From Streptomyces justiciae (lineage in GTDB: Bacteria; Actinomycetota; Actinomycetes; Streptomycetales; Streptomycetaceae): a stretch of 64,000 bases of DNA. A program made the translations under genes and the position numbers. Shown one piece after another: positions 45,958 to 54,757 of the stretch. The notes under the pieces are model-generated. The model made no database searches and was not told where the DNA came from. It saw only the letters and a program-made list of their open reading frames with translations. The stretch's first letter is position 1. Every line of letters starts with the position of its first letter. The DNA lies in the NCBI RefSeq assembly GCF_015163075.1, contig NZ_JADDXU010000002.1:682001-746000 (forward strand), read 5' to 3'.

Positions 45958-46431
45958 ATGACTGCGCTCAATCGTGTCCCGTCGCTGATGGCCCGAGCCG
46001 GTACCGCCTCGGCCCTCACCATCGCCGCAGTGGGCGGCTCCATCGTGGTCCCGGGCGTCGCCTCCGACGCCGCGGCCGCGACACCGGCGACGAAGGCACT
46101 TCAGATCGCGGCCTCCAAGAAGGGCTCCCCGTACAAGTGGGGCGCCGCGGGGCCGCACAGGTTCGACTGCTCCGGGCTCACGCTGTACTCGTACAGGAAG
46201 GCGGGCAAGAGCCTGCCCCGGACGGCGGCCCAGCAGTACAACAAGACCCGCCACATCTCGGCCGGCAGCCGCAAGGCCGGCGACCTCGTGTTCTTCCACT
46301 CGGGGTCGAACGTGTACCACGTCGGCATCTACGCCGGGAAGGGGAAGATCTGGCACTCCCCGAAGAGCGGGGAGGTCGTGAAGCTCCAGAAGATCTGGAC
46401 GAAGAGCGTCTGGTACGGCCGGGTCAAGTGA
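45958..46431 (+). CDS. Secreted NLPC/P60 peptidoglycan endopeptidase
   Basis: 157 residues. Signal peptide through about residue 40 (RAGTASALTIAAVGGSIVVP, ...DAAAAT). The NlpC/P60 catalytic dyad and third residue are visible: Cys in RFDCSGLTLYSY, His in NVYHVGIYAG and His in KIWHSPKSGE; KAGDLVFFH completes the motif. It cleaves D-Glu-Dpa-type stem-peptide bonds outside the cell. The start is ATG 45958 after GACGAAGGG. The long leader is a c-di-AMP riboswitch. Confidence 0.92.
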   Translation: MTALNRVPSLMARAGTASALTIAAVGGSIVVPGVASDAAAATPATKALQIAASKKGSPYKWGAAGPHRFDCSGLTLYSYRKAGKSLPRTAAQQYNKTRHISAGSRKAGDLVFFHSGSNVYHVGIYAGKGKIWHSPKSGEVVKLQKIWTKSVWYGRVK

Positions 46432-46441
46432 CCTTCCCGCG

Positions 46442-46473
46442 GGGGTGGCGGCGACCTGACCCGCCGTCACCCC
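46442..46473 (+). terminator. Hairpin after the NLPC/P60 gene
   Basis: GGGGTGGCGGC pairs with GCCGTCACCCC with one mismatch around a 10-base loop, ten bases past the stop. Confidence 0.5.
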
Positions 46474-46507
46474 TGCGGGGCCTGACCCGCCGTCATCCCC
46501 CTGCGGG
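46455..46507. repeat. Short tandem duplication after the NLPC/P60 gene
   Basis: CCTGACCCGCCGTCA-CCCCTGCGGG occurs twice in succession (46455-46479 and 46481-46507), differing by two inserted or changed bases. It lies between the convergent hydrolase and LysE-family genes. Confidence 0.6.
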
Positions 46508-46510
46508 ACC

Positions 46511-47149
46511 TCACGCCGATCCTCGCCCGAGGGCGAGCAGCGGTTCGAGGAGCAGGACCACGCCCAGCACCGTCAGCGCGGTGCCGGTGACGGCCGCGAC
46601 GAGCCGCGCGGCGCGCGGCCGCCTGAGCCAGCGGCCCAGCCGGTCCACGAGCAGCGCCACCGCCGGGAACCACACCAGGGCGAGGGCGACCACGATCAGC
46701 GCCAGCAGCAGCGTGCGGGGCAGCGCGGGTTCGCCCGTCGGTACGAACTGAGGCAACAGGCTCAGGAAGGTGATGGGCGCCTTCGGGTTGAGGGCGTTGG
46801 TGACGAACCCCTGCCGCAACGGCCGTACGGCGCCGGTCCCGCTCTCCTCCTCGACCGCCGTGTCCGCGCGGCTCAGTGAGCGCAGCGTCCGTACCCCCAG
46901 GTACAGCACATAGGCGCCGCCCAGGAGTTGGAGCGCGCGGAACAGTGCCGGTACGGCCGCGAGGACCGCGGCGACTCCGGCCACCGCCAGCGCCGTGTGC
47001 AGCAGCAGCCCGCCGGCGACGCCGAGGGCGCTCGCGACCCCGGCCCGGCGGGAGACCAGGGCGTTGCGTACGACGACGGTGAAGTCGGCACCGGGCATGG
47101 CGACCATGCCGGCGGCGACTCCCGTGAAGGCGATGAGCTGTCCGTCCAT
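46511..47149 (-). CDS. LysE/RhtB family amino-acid exporter
   Basis: 212 residues, about six membrane segments. The family N-terminus (FTGVAAGMVAMPGADFTVVV), GGLLLHTALAVAGVAAVL and GGAYVLYLGVRTLRSL, then RQGFVTNALNPKAPITFLSL, are diagnostic. It exports an amino acid or homologue. The divergent LysR gene is the classic arrangement (lysE-lysG type), so export is probably induced by the cargo. Confidence 0.92.
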   Translation of the reverse strand: MDGQLIAFTGVAAGMVAMPGADFTVVVRNALVSRRAGVASALGVAGGLLLHTALAVAGVAAVLAAVPALFRALQLLGGAYVLYLGVRTLRSLSRADTAVEEESGTGAVRPLRQGFVTNALNPKAPITFLSLLPQFVPTGEPALPRTLLLALIVVALALVWFPAVALLVDRLGRWLRRPRAARLVAAVTGTALTVLGVVLLLEPLLALGRGSA

Positions 47150-47251
47150 GCCGTCCAGCGTGCCGTGCGGAAGCCTTCAGCAGGTATGTCGAATATTCTG
47201 GGTCTGCCTTAAGCGTTGCTTTAGGCTCACCTCTCGGACCCGGGACTCGAC

Positions 47252-48172
47252 ATGTACGACCCCAACCGGCTCGCCGCGCTGGTCTCGGTCGCCGAGGCCG
47301 GCTCGATCACCCGGGCCGCCGAGCGCCTCGGGTACACCACCCCCGCGCTCTCCCAGCAGCTGGCCAAGCTGGAGCGGGAGGCGGGCACCGCTCTTCTCGT
47401 ACGGCATCACCGCGGCGCGCGGCTCACGGGAGCCGGTGAACTCCTGGTGGCCCGGGCCCGCCGGGTGCTGGACGAGATGGAGCAGGCCCGCCATGAACTC
47501 GCCCGGCTGACCGGGCTCTCCGGCGGCACGCTGCGGCTCGGCACCTTCCAGACCGCGGGTATCCAGCTGCTGCCGCCCGTGCTGAGCGCGTTCCGCCGGG
47601 CGCATCCGGACGTGGAGCTGACCGTCGCCCATCTCGAACCGCCGGCCGGGGTGGCGGCGGTGGCGGCCGGTGACGTGGATCTGGCGCTGACGCACTCCTA
47701 TGAGCCCGCGGACCCGGTAGCGCTGCCCGCGTCCGTCAGCGTGGAGCCGGTCCTGGTGGAGGAGCTGGTGCTGGTGACCGCCCCGGGGCATGTCCTCGCC
47801 GACGGCACCGCACGCCTGCCGCTGACCGAGCTCGCCGGTCAGCCGCTGATCAGCATGGCCCCGGACCATCCCGCCCGGCGCGGCGTGGAGGCGGTACTCG
47901 CCCGGGTCGGGGCGACTCCGTCCGTACTGGTGGCGACTCCGGTGTACGCCTTGGTGTGCGCGCTGGTGAGTGCGGGGCTCGGGGTCGCGGTGGTGCCGGA
48001 GATGGTGGCGCGGACGGCGGTGACGCCGGTGGGGATGCGGCTGCTGGAACCGGGGGATCTGCGCCGTACCATCTCGGTCGCCCACCGCACCGACGAGTCG
48101 GCTCCGGCGGCGGACGCCTTCCGAGCGCTCCTCAGGGGCGCGTTCGGCCGCGCCAAGCACACCGCAGGCTAG
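47252..48172 (+). CDS. LysR family regulator divergent from the LysE exporter
   Basis: 306 residues. wHTH at 1-60: RLAALVSVAEAGSITRAAER, LGYTTPALSQQLAKLEREAG; RLTGAGELLVARARRVLD then the substrate-binding domain (TLRLGTFQTAGIQLLPPVLS). It probably activates the divergent exporter gene upon binding an amino acid. Its TAG stop interlocks with the reverse ATPase gene's stop as CTAG. Confidence 0.92.
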   Translation: MYDPNRLAALVSVAEAGSITRAAERLGYTTPALSQQLAKLEREAGTALLVRHHRGARLTGAGELLVARARRVLDEMEQARHELARLTGLSGGTLRLGTFQTAGIQLLPPVLSAFRRAHPDVELTVAHLEPPAGVAAVAAGDVDLALTHSYEPADPVALPASVSVEPVLVEELVLVTAPGHVLADGTARLPLTELAGQPLISMAPDHPARRGVEAVLARVGATPSVLVATPVYALVCALVSAGLGVAVVPEMVARTAVTPVGMRLLEPGDLRRTISVAHRTDESAPAADAFRALLRGAFGRAKHTAG

Positions 48173-48627
48173 GGCTCCTGCTGCCCCGCTGCCGACACCG
48201 GCTCCGCCGGTACCGTCCACGGGAGTTCGATGGAGACCGTCTTGCCGCCCTCGCGGGTGGGGCGGACTCTCAGCTTGCCGCCGCACTCCGCGGTCAGCCA
48301 GCGGATGATCACCATGCCGCGGCCGTTGTCCTGCTGGACGGCGGCCGGGAGCCGTTTGGGGAAGCGGGGGTGGCTGTCGGTGACTCCGATGCGCAGTTGC
48401 TCGTCGCGGTCGAGCTGGATGTCCACCGTGAAGGTGGGTGACTGTCCGAAGGTGTGCTGTACCGCGTTGGTGGCGAGTTCGGAGACGATGAGCCGGATCG
48501 TCTCCGCCGCCTCCGTGTCCGCCGGCAGGCCCCACTCCGAGAGGGTGCTCAGGACGTAGGCGCGGGCCGCGGAGACCGAGGCGGGATCGCTCGGCAGAGT
48601 GACGGATGCTTCCAGATGGTCTGCCAT
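48169..48627 (-). CDS. ATP-binding protein of the anti-sigma/HATPase_c_2 type
   Basis: 152 residues. N-box ELATNAVQHTF near residue 55, then TDSHPRFPKRL and G1-box NGRGMVIIRWL and TEGGKT-like end, typical of SpoIIAB/RsbW-like Streptomyces ATPases that are found beside DUF5753 regulators and DUF397 proteins. ATG 48627 is chosen; a longer frame up to 48762 is possible but includes no domain. It faces the HTH gene across a 212-base gap. It may act as anti-sigma or regulatory kinase in development. Confidence 0.87.
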   Translation of the reverse strand: MADHLEASVTLPSDPASVSAARAYVLSTLSEWGLPADTEAAETIRLIVSELATNAVQHTFGQSPTFTVDIQLDRDEQLRIGVTDSHPRFPKRLPAAVQQDNGRGMVIIRWLTAECGGKLRVRPTREGGKTVSIELPWTVPAEPVSAAGQQEP

Positions 48628-48752
48628 GGCGAGGTCGTCCCTTTCCCACGGGACCGCAGTCCGACACGGAGCGGATGGTTCGAGTACGGTCCCGGACTGG
48701 TGCTTCTTCGCCAGACTGCCATTACCAGGCCGGTCACGGTGCCGATCCACCA

Positions 48753-48768
48753 AGATATGCATATATCT
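48753..48768. promoter_or_regulatory. AT-rich palindrome in the WhiJ-type intergenic region
   Basis: AGATAT-GCAT-ATATCT, 16 bases, nearly GC-free in a very GC-rich genome, is centred 79 bases before the HTH-DUF5753 start. It is a likely operator for that regulator or a strong promoter element. Confidence 0.5.
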
Positions 48769-48839
48769 GTCGCTCGAAGCGGTGAACTCTCCGACGGAAG
48801 ACCGTATTTGGGCGGCCCGGAAGGAGTAAGGAGTAGCCC

Positions 48840-49709
48840 ATGCAGCACGGTCCCGCGGTACGCCGCCGGAAACTGGGCGCCGAACTGCGTGCGTTGCGCA
48901 CCGGTGCGGGGCTCACCAGTGGTGAGGCGGCCCGGCTGGTGGGCTGGCACCAGTCCAAGGTGAGCCGGATCGAGACCGGCGCCAGCGGCGTGAAACCGGC
49001 CGATGTGCGGTTACTCCTGGACGTCTACGAGGTCGACGACAGCCAACTCAGGGAGTTGCTCCTGGTGTTGGCGGGGTCCGACGAGGGCGGCGGACGCCAC
49101 CACTGGTGGCACGCCTACCGCGGGGTGCTGCCCCCGACGTACCGCGATTTCATCAGCCTGGAGTCGCAGGCGAGCGCGATGCGTACGTTGGAGATCTCCG
49201 TCGTCCCCGGACTGTTGCAGACGCCCGAGTACGCCCGTGCGGTCACCCGGGCCGCGGTCGGCGGCCTCGACGGCGAGACCGACGAACGGCTGGACGCCCT
49301 GGTCGAGGTGCGGCTGGCCCGGCAGGACGTGCTGCGGGCCGACCCGCCGCTGGAGCTCGCCGCGGTGCTGGACGAGGGCGTGCTGCGCCGGGAGATCGGC
49401 GGGCCCGAGGTGATGGCCCGGCAGCTGCGGCGGCTCGTCGAGGCGGCCCGGCTCCCTCAAGTGAGGCTTCAGGTGCTGCCGTTCGCCGCGGGAGAACACA
49501 TCGGCATCACCGGCCCTTTCGTTATCTTCTCATTTTCGCGCACTTCTGATCTGGACGTGGTTGTTCTCGACCACTTGACGAGTAGCCTCTACCTCGAGCG
49601 GAAAGAAGACCTCCGGGCCTACACCGAGGCCTTCAACGCCCTTCAGATCCACGCCCTTTCGCCCGAGGACTCGTTGGATTACATCGCCGGGATAGGTGAC
49701 GGCGCGTAA
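48840..49709 (+). CDS. HTH regulator with DUF5753 (WhiJ/Scr1-like)
   Basis: 289 residues. HTH_31 at about 10-65: LGAELRALRTGAGLTSGEAA, RLVGWHQSKVSRIETGASGV. The DUF5753 domain fills 95-280 (FISLESQASAMRTLEISVVP, ADPPLELAAVLDEGVLRREI, AGEHIGITGPFVIFSFS). WhiJ-like proteins of this type control sporulation-linked genes and work with small DUF397 proteins, which may bind them; related pairs are described as antitoxin-like. The DUF397 gene starts nine bases after its stop. Confidence 0.92.
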   Translation: MQHGPAVRRRKLGAELRALRTGAGLTSGEAARLVGWHQSKVSRIETGASGVKPADVRLLLDVYEVDDSQLRELLLVLAGSDEGGGRHHWWHAYRGVLPPTYRDFISLESQASAMRTLEISVVPGLLQTPEYARAVTRAAVGGLDGETDERLDALVEVRLARQDVLRADPPLELAAVLDEGVLRREIGGPEVMARQLRRLVEAARLPQVRLQVLPFAAGEHIGITGPFVIFSFSRTSDLDVVVLDHLTSSLYLERKEDLRAYTEAFNALQIHALSPEDSLDYIAGIGDGA

Positions 49710-49718
49710 GGAGGCACC

Positions 49719-49940
49719 ATGTCTGCACTGCCTCGGAACGTACCTACCAGTACCGATCTGCTCGACGTGCGCTGGCTGCGCAGCAGTTACAGCACGGGAG
49801 CGAACAACTGTGTCGAGACCGCTCGGCCAGGGTCGGGCCCACGGGCCGGACTCGTCGCCGTACGCGACTCCAAGGACCCGTCCGGACCCGCGCTGCTCTT
49901 CTCCCCCGGGAGCTGGGCGGAGTTCACGGCCGCGTTCTGA
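49719..49940 (+). CDS. DUF397 protein
   Basis: 73 residues with the family marks VRWLRSSYSTGANNCVE and VAVRDSKDPSGPALLFSPGSW, ending in EFTAAF. In the WhiJ-like triads the DUF397 protein is the partner of the DUF5753 regulator. ATG 49719 follows AAGGAGG. It is the last gene of the pair. Confidence 0.93.
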   Translation: MSALPRNVPTSTDLLDVRWLRSSYSTGANNCVETARPGSGPRAGLVAVRDSKDPSGPALLFSPGSWAEFTAAF

Positions 49941-49981
49941 TCAGTTCCGATCCTGAACCGACACGGCCGTGTCACGCCGAC

Positions 49982-51115
49982 TCATGGTCGTGTCTCACCG
50001 ATCACACGTACAGCGCGTTCGATCTGCGCCTCGGAGAGGTCCGCGCGGGCGGTCAGCCGCAGCCGAGAGATGCCGTCGGGCACGGAAGGAGGACGGAAAC
50101 AGCCCACGGACAGGCCTGCCGCACGGCAGTCGGCCGCCCACTGCACGGCCCCCTCCGGGGACGGCGCGCGCACGGAGACCACCGCGGCGTCCGGTCGTAC
50201 CGCCTCGTGCCCCGCGGCGGTCAGGCGTGCGTGCAGTTCGGCGGCCACCTCGCGTGCCCGGGCCGCCCGCTCGGGCTCGCGGCGCAGCAGGCGCAGCGCC
50301 GACAGGGCGGCCCCGGCCGCCGCCGGGGCCAGCCCGGTGTCGAAGATGAACGTCCGCGCCGCGTTGACCAGGTGGTCGATCACCCGGGCCGGGCCGAGCA
50401 CCGCTCCGCCCTGACTGCCCAGCGACTTGGACAGCGTGACCGTCACGACGACGTCGTCGGCGCCCGCGAGCCCCGCCGCGTGCGGGGCGCCCCGGCCGCC
50501 GTCGCCGAGCACGCCGAGGCCGTGGGCGTCGTCGAGCACCAGACCGGCGCCGTACTCCCGACATGCCTCGGCGTGCGCGGCCAGCGGGGCGGCGTCGCCG
50601 TCGACGGAGAAGACCGTGTCGGACACGAAGACGGCCGGGCCCGGTCCCTCATGCGTCTGCAACGCCTTGCGCACGGCGTCCGGGTCGGAGTGCTCCACCA
50701 CCTGTGAGGTGCCCCGGGCCAGCCGGCAGCCGTCGATCAGCGAGGCGTGGTTGCCGGCGTCGGAGACGACCAGCGAGCGGAGCGGGGCCAGCGCGGTGAC
50801 CGCGGCGAGGTTGGCCGCGTAGCCGGAGGAGAAGACGAGGGCCGCCTCGAACCCGCAGAAATCGGCCAGCTCGCGTTCCAGCTGAGCATGGAGCTCGGTC
50901 GTGCCGGTGACGAGTCGAGATCCGGTGGAGCCTCCGCCCCAGGTCCGGGCGGCCCGCGCGGCCCCCTCGACCACCTCGGGATGACGGGTCAGCCCCAGGT
51001 AGTCGTTGCTCGCGAGATCGAGCAGCGGCGAGTCGGCGGGGCGCGGGCGCAGCGTGCGCACCAGGCCCCTGCGGGTGCGCACCCGCACCTGCTGGTCGAT
51101 CCAGCCGAACGCCAT
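49982..51115 (-). CDS. bioF: 8-amino-7-oxononanoate synthase
   Basis: 377 residues. [52 protein letters not shown] and the PLP Lys in [15 protein letters not shown] are the oxoamine synthase motifs. It condenses pimeloyl-thioester with alanine. It is divergent from bioBAD with a 147-base gap that includes a dyad. A palindrome GACACGGCCGTGTC (49960-49973) lies just past its stop. The N-terminal part ([13 protein letters not shown]) is normal for the family. Confidence 0.94.
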   Translation of the reverse strand: MAFGWIDQQVRVRTRRGLVRTLRPRPADSPLLDLASNDYLGLTRHPEVVEGAARAARTWGGGSTGSRLVTGTTELHAQLERELADFCGFEAALVFSSGYAANLAAVTALAPLRSLVVSDAGNHASLIDGCRLARGTSQVVEHSDPDAVRKALQTHEGPGPAVFVSDTVFSVDGDAAPLAAHAEACREYGAGLVLDDAHGLGVLGDGGRGAPHAAGLAGADDVVVTVTLSKSLGSQGGAVLGPARVIDHLVNAARTFIFDTGLAPAAAGAALSALRLLRREPERAARAREVAAELHARLTAAGHEAVRPDAAVVSVRAPSPEGAVQWAADCRAAGLSVGCFRPPSVPDGISRLRLTARADLSEAQIERAVRVIGETRP

Positions 51116-51174
51116 GGCTCCTCCGGGGGTTTTGTAGGCAGCGAACAGACACTAGTGGGACAAGCAGCCGCCCA

Positions 51175-51196
51175 CTGTGTGGCAATACCCACACAG
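51175..51196. promoter_or_regulatory. Inverted repeat between divergent bioF and bioB
   Basis: CTGTGTGG-CAATAC-CCACACAG, perfect 8-base arms, 67 bases before bioB and 60 before bioF on the other strand. It is a candidate for the biotin repressor site. Confidence 0.5.
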
Positions 51197-51262
51197 CGAA
51201 TGGCCGCTGTTGTACGAACTCTCCTTGGCCGGAGACGGCTCCTTAGGACAGGATCAGCTTTC

Positions 51263-52480
51263 ATGGACCTGCTGAACACGCTGGTGGACAAGGGGCTTCG
51301 GCGCGAGCTGCCGACCCGCGACGAGGCGCTCGCCGTCCTCGCCACTTCCGACGACGACCTGCTCGACGTGGTGGCCGCGGCCGGAAAGGTGCGCCGGCAC
51401 TGGTTCGGCCGACGCGTGAAACTGAACTACCTCGTCAACCTCAAGTCCGGCTTGTGCCCCGAGGACTGCTCCTACTGCTCGCAGCGGCTCGGCTCCGAGG
51501 CCGGGATCCTGAAGTACACCTGGCTCAAGCCCGACGAGGCCTCCAAGGCCGCCGCCGCGGGCCTCGCCGGTGGCGCGAAGCGGGTCTGTCTGGTGGCGAG
51601 CGGGCGCGGCCCGACGGACCGGGACGTGGACCGGGTCGCCGGCACCATCAAGGCGATCAAGGACCAGAACGAGAACGTCGAGGTGTGCGCCTGCCTCGGG
51701 CTGCTCTCCGACGGCCAGGCCGAGCGGCTGCGCGAGGCGGGCGCCGACGCCTACAACCACAACCTCAACACCTCCGAGGCGACGTACGGCGACATCACGA
51801 CGACGCACACCTACGCCGACCGCGTCGACACCGTGCAGAAGGCGCACGCGGCGGGTCTGTCGGCCTGCTCGGGCCTGATCGCGGGCATGGGCGAGTCGGA
51901 CGAGGACCTGGTCGACGTGGTCTTCTCGCTGCGTGAGCTGGACCCGGACTCGGTTCCGGTCAACTTCCTGATCCCGTTCGAGGGCACGCCGCTGGCCAAG
52001 GAGTGGAACCTCACCCCGCAGCGCTGTCTGCGCATCCTGGCGATGGTCCGGTTCGTCTGCCCGGACGTCGAGGTCCGGATCGCGGGCGGCCGTGAGGTGC
52101 ATCTGCGCACGATGCAGCCGCTCGCCCTGAACCTCGCCAACTCGATCTTCCTCGGCGACTACCTGACGTCCGAGGGCCAGGCGGGCAAGGCCGACCTGGA
52201 GATGATCGCGGACGCCGGCTTCGAGGTGGAGGGCGCGGGCGAGGTCACGCTGCCGCAGCACCGGGCGGACGTGGCGGCCGCGGCTGCCGGGGGTGGGTGC
52301 GGTTCGCACGAGAGCGCCGGTGGGTGCGGGTCGCACGAGGGCGCCGGGTGCGGGACCGGCTGTGGTTCGGTGTGCGGTTCCCATGAGCCCGCCGCCGTTC
52401 CCGAGGTCAACGAGCCGCGCACGGATCTGGTCGCCGTACGCCGTCGCGGTGCCGGGACGGATCTCGCGCCCAATGCCTGA
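51263..52480 (+). CDS. bioB: Biotin synthase with Cys/His-rich C-terminal tail
   Basis: 405 residues, about 60 longer than E. coli BioB. Radical-SAM motif CPEDCSYC (Cys65, 69, 72). The ligands of the auxiliary [2Fe-2S] cluster are also present: [26 protein letters not shown] and Arg in RIAGGREV. After residue 342 an added tail has three CGSHE repeats (346-350, 355-359, 371-375) plus Cys363 and Cys367. It inserts sulfur into dethiobiotin. ATG 51263; stop overlaps bioA. The tail is probably a metal or cluster-binding adjunct. Confidence 0.95.
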   Translation: MDLLNTLVDKGLRRELPTRDEALAVLATSDDDLLDVVAAAGKVRRHWFGRRVKLNYLVNLKSGLCPEDCSYCSQRLGSEAGILKYTWLKPDEASKAAAAGLAGGAKRVCLVASGRGPTDRDVDRVAGTIKAIKDQNENVEVCACLGLLSDGQAERLREAGADAYNHNLNTSEATYGDITTTHTYADRVDTVQKAHAAGLSACSGLIAGMGESDEDLVDVVFSLRELDPDSVPVNFLIPFEGTPLAKEWNLTPQRCLRILAMVRFVCPDVEVRIAGGREVHLRTMQPLALNLANSIFLGDYLTSEGQAGKADLEMIADAGFEVEGAGEVTLPQHRADVAAAAAGGGCGSHESAGGCGSHEGAGCGTGCGSVCGSHEPAAVPEVNEPRTDLVAVRRRGAGTDLAPNA

Positions 52481-53747
52481 GCTGCCCGTGTCCGAGCTGC
52501 TGGAGCTCGACCGGCGGCATGTGTGGCATCCGTACGGGCCGATGCCCGGCCGCGTGGATCCGCTCGTCGTGGAGTCGGCGAGCGGGGTGCGGCTGCGCAC
52601 CTCCGCCGGGGAGCTGGTCGACGGCATGTCGTCCTGGTGGTCGGCCATCCACGGCTACAACCACCCGGTCCTCAACGAGGCCGCCGCCGGGCAGCTCGGC
52701 CGGATGAGCCACGTGATGTTCGGCGGGCTCACCCACGAGCCCGCCGTACGCCTCGCGAAGCACCTTGTCGACATGTCGCCCGAGGGTCTGGAGCATGTGT
52801 TCCTGGCCGACTCGGGTTCGGTGTCCGTCGAGGTCGCCGTGAAGATGTGCCTCCAGTACTGGCGCTCGCTGGGGCGCGGCGGCAAGCAGCGGCTGCTGAC
52901 CTGGCGGGGCGGCTACCACGGGGACACCTGGCAGCCGATGTCGGTGTGCGACCCCGAGGGCGGCATGCACGACCTGTGGACCGGTGTGCTCCCGCGCCAG
53001 GTGTTCGCGGACGCGCCACCGACCGAGTACGAGGAGTCGTACGCCGACCATCTGCGCGAGCTGATCGAGCGGCACGCCGATGAACTGGCCGCGGTGATCG
53101 TGGAGCCGGTGGTGCAGGGCGCCGGCGGGATGCGGTTCCACTCCCCCGCGTATCTCCGGGTGCTGCGCGAGGCGTGCGACGCGCACGACGTGCTGCTGGT
53201 GTTCGACGAGATCGCGACCGGCTTCGGGCGCACGGGCGCGCTGTTCGCGGCGGAGCACGCGGCGGTGACGCCGGACGTGATGTGCGTGGGCAAGGCGCTG
53301 ACCGGCGGCTACATGACGATGGCGGCCACCTTGTGCACGGCACGCGTGGCCGACGGCATCTCGCGGGGCGAGGTCCCGGTGCTGGCGCACGGACCGACGT
53401 TCATGGGCAACCCGCTCGCGGCGGCCGTGGCCTGCGCGTCGATCGAGCTGCTGCTCGGGCAGGACTGGCAGGCCGAGGTCAAACGGATCGAGACCGGGCT
53501 GGCGGAGGGCCTGGCGCCGGCGCGGGAGCTGCCCGGCGTCCGGGACCTCCGCGTCCTCGGCGCGATCGGCGTGGTCCAGCTCGATCACGAGGTGGACATG
53601 AAGGCGGCCACGGAGGCGGCCGTGCGCGAGGGCGTGTGGCTGCGGCCGTTCCGCGACCTCGTCTACACGATGCCGCCGTACGTCACCGGTGACGAGGACG
53701 TGGCGCGGATCGCGCGGGCCGTGTGCGCGGCGGCGGGAGAGGGTTGA
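52473..53747 (+). CDS. bioA: Adenosylmethionine-8-amino-7-oxononanoate aminotransferase
   Basis: 424 residues. HVWHPYGPM at the N-terminus, [12 protein letters not shown], the Asp in [15 protein letters not shown], and Lys in [14 protein letters not shown] (Schiff base) are class III aminotransferase marks specific to BioA. It uses SAM as amino donor to make DAPA. It overlaps bioB by eight bases and bioD begins one base after its stop. Confidence 0.95.
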   Translation: MPELPVSELLELDRRHVWHPYGPMPGRVDPLVVESASGVRLRTSAGELVDGMSSWWSAIHGYNHPVLNEAAAGQLGRMSHVMFGGLTHEPAVRLAKHLVDMSPEGLEHVFLADSGSVSVEVAVKMCLQYWRSLGRGGKQRLLTWRGGYHGDTWQPMSVCDPEGGMHDLWTGVLPRQVFADAPPTEYEESYADHLRELIERHADELAAVIVEPVVQGAGGMRFHSPAYLRVLREACDAHDVLLVFDEIATGFGRTGALFAAEHAAVTPDVMCVGKALTGGYMTMAATLCTARVADGISRGEVPVLAHGPTFMGNPLAAAVACASIELLLGQDWQAEVKRIETGLAEGLAPARELPGVRDLRVLGAIGVVQLDHEVDMKAATEAAVREGVWLRPFRDLVYTMPPYVTGDEDVARIARAVCAAAGEG

Positions 53748-53748
53748 G

Positions 53749-54465
53749 ATGCCTGTACTGGTGATCACGGGCACCGGCACGGAGGTCGGCAAGACGATCA
53801 CGACCGCCGCGGTCGCGGCCACGGCGGTCGCCGCGGGCCGGTCGGTGGCCGTGCTCAAGGCGGCCCAGACGGGCGTACGGCCGGACGAGCCGGGCGACGC
53901 CCAGGAGGTCGCGCGCCTCGCGGGCCCGGTCACGACGGCCGAACTCGCCCGCTACCCCGAGCCGTTGGCCCCGGCGACGGCCGCGCGACGCGCGGGCCGC
54001 GCCCCGGTGCACCCGCAGGAGATCGCCGAGACGGCCGCCAAGCTGGCCACCGAGCACGATCTGGTGCTGGTCGAGGGCGCGGGCGGGCTGCTCGTACGGT
54101 TCGACGAGACGGGCGGGACGCTGGCGGACGCGGCGCAACTCCTGGGCGCACCGGTGCTGGTGGTGGCCACGGCCGGACTCGGCACGCTCAACACCACTGA
54201 CCTGACGGCCCGTGAACTCCGCTCCCGCGACCTGGAGTTGGCGGGCGTCGTCATCGGCGGCTGGCCCGACTCGCCCGATCTGGCGATGCGGTGCAATGTG
54301 ACAGACCTGCCCGAGGTCGCCGGGGCGCCGCTGCTGGGGGCGCTGCCCATGGGCGCGGGTGCGCTGGCACCGGCCGACTTCCGTGCGGCGGCACCGAGTT
54401 GGCTAGCGCCACGGCTGGACGGGATGTGGGACGCGGAGGAGTTCAGGGGGCGGGAAGCCGCCTGA
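53749..54465 (+). CDS. bioD: Dethiobiotin synthetase
   Basis: 238 residues. ATP loop GTGTEVGKTITTAA at residues 7-20, AVLKAAQTGV, LVLVEGAGGLLVRFDE and GTLADAAQLL are BioD motifs. It closes the ureido ring of DAPA with CO2 and ATP. It completes bioBAD; no bioW, bioC or bioH is in the window, so the pimeloyl source lies elsewhere. Immediately downstream is a tandem repeat. Confidence 0.95.
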   Translation: MPVLVITGTGTEVGKTITTAAVAATAVAAGRSVAVLKAAQTGVRPDEPGDAQEVARLAGPVTTAELARYPEPLAPATAARRAGRAPVHPQEIAETAAKLATEHDLVLVEGAGGLLVRFDETGGTLADAAQLLGAPVLVVATAGLGTLNTTDLTARELRSRDLELAGVVIGGWPDSPDLAMRCNVTDLPEVAGAPLLGALPMGAGALAPADFRAAAPSWLAPRLDGMWDAEEFRGREAA

Positions 54466-54499
54466 GTCCGAACAGCGGCGCAGCAGCGGGTCGTAAGGG

Positions 54500-54757
54500 G
54501 CGCGGCCCGCGGCGGCGTGGGGGCGGTGACCGCCTCGCGTCTGGCGCGGCCCGCGGCAGCGTGGGGGGTGATCGCCCCGCGTTGGCTCGACCCGCGGCAC
54601 CGCAGGGGGTGACCGCCCCGCACCTGGCTCGACCCGCGGCAGCGTGGGGGGGGTGACCGCCCCGCCCCTGGCTCGACCCGCGGCACCGCAGGAGGTGACC
54701 GACCCGCGCCTGGCTCGACCCGCGGCAGCGCGGGGGCGGTGATCGCCCCCGCGTCAT
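54500..54757. repeat. Tandem array of six 42-44 bp units
   Basis: Units begin at 54500, 54544, 54586, 54628, 54672 and 54714. Each has CGGCCCGCGGC or CGACCCGCGGC, then a G-run, GTGA(C/T)CGCCCC and CTGG. The last unit shows the stem GGGGCG/CGCCCC with loop GTGAT. Lengths are 44, 42, 42, 44, 42 and 44. It fills most of the gap between convergent bioD and the LuxR gene. Confidence 0.9.

Noticed and set aside
48628..48762. Longer start for the ATPase gene
   Set aside because: The extra 45 residues have no domain content and the ATG at 48627 matches the family N-terminus.
54500..54757. CRISPR array in the tandem repeat region
   Set aside because: Units are contiguous and whole-unit similar; there are no unique spacers and no cas genes.
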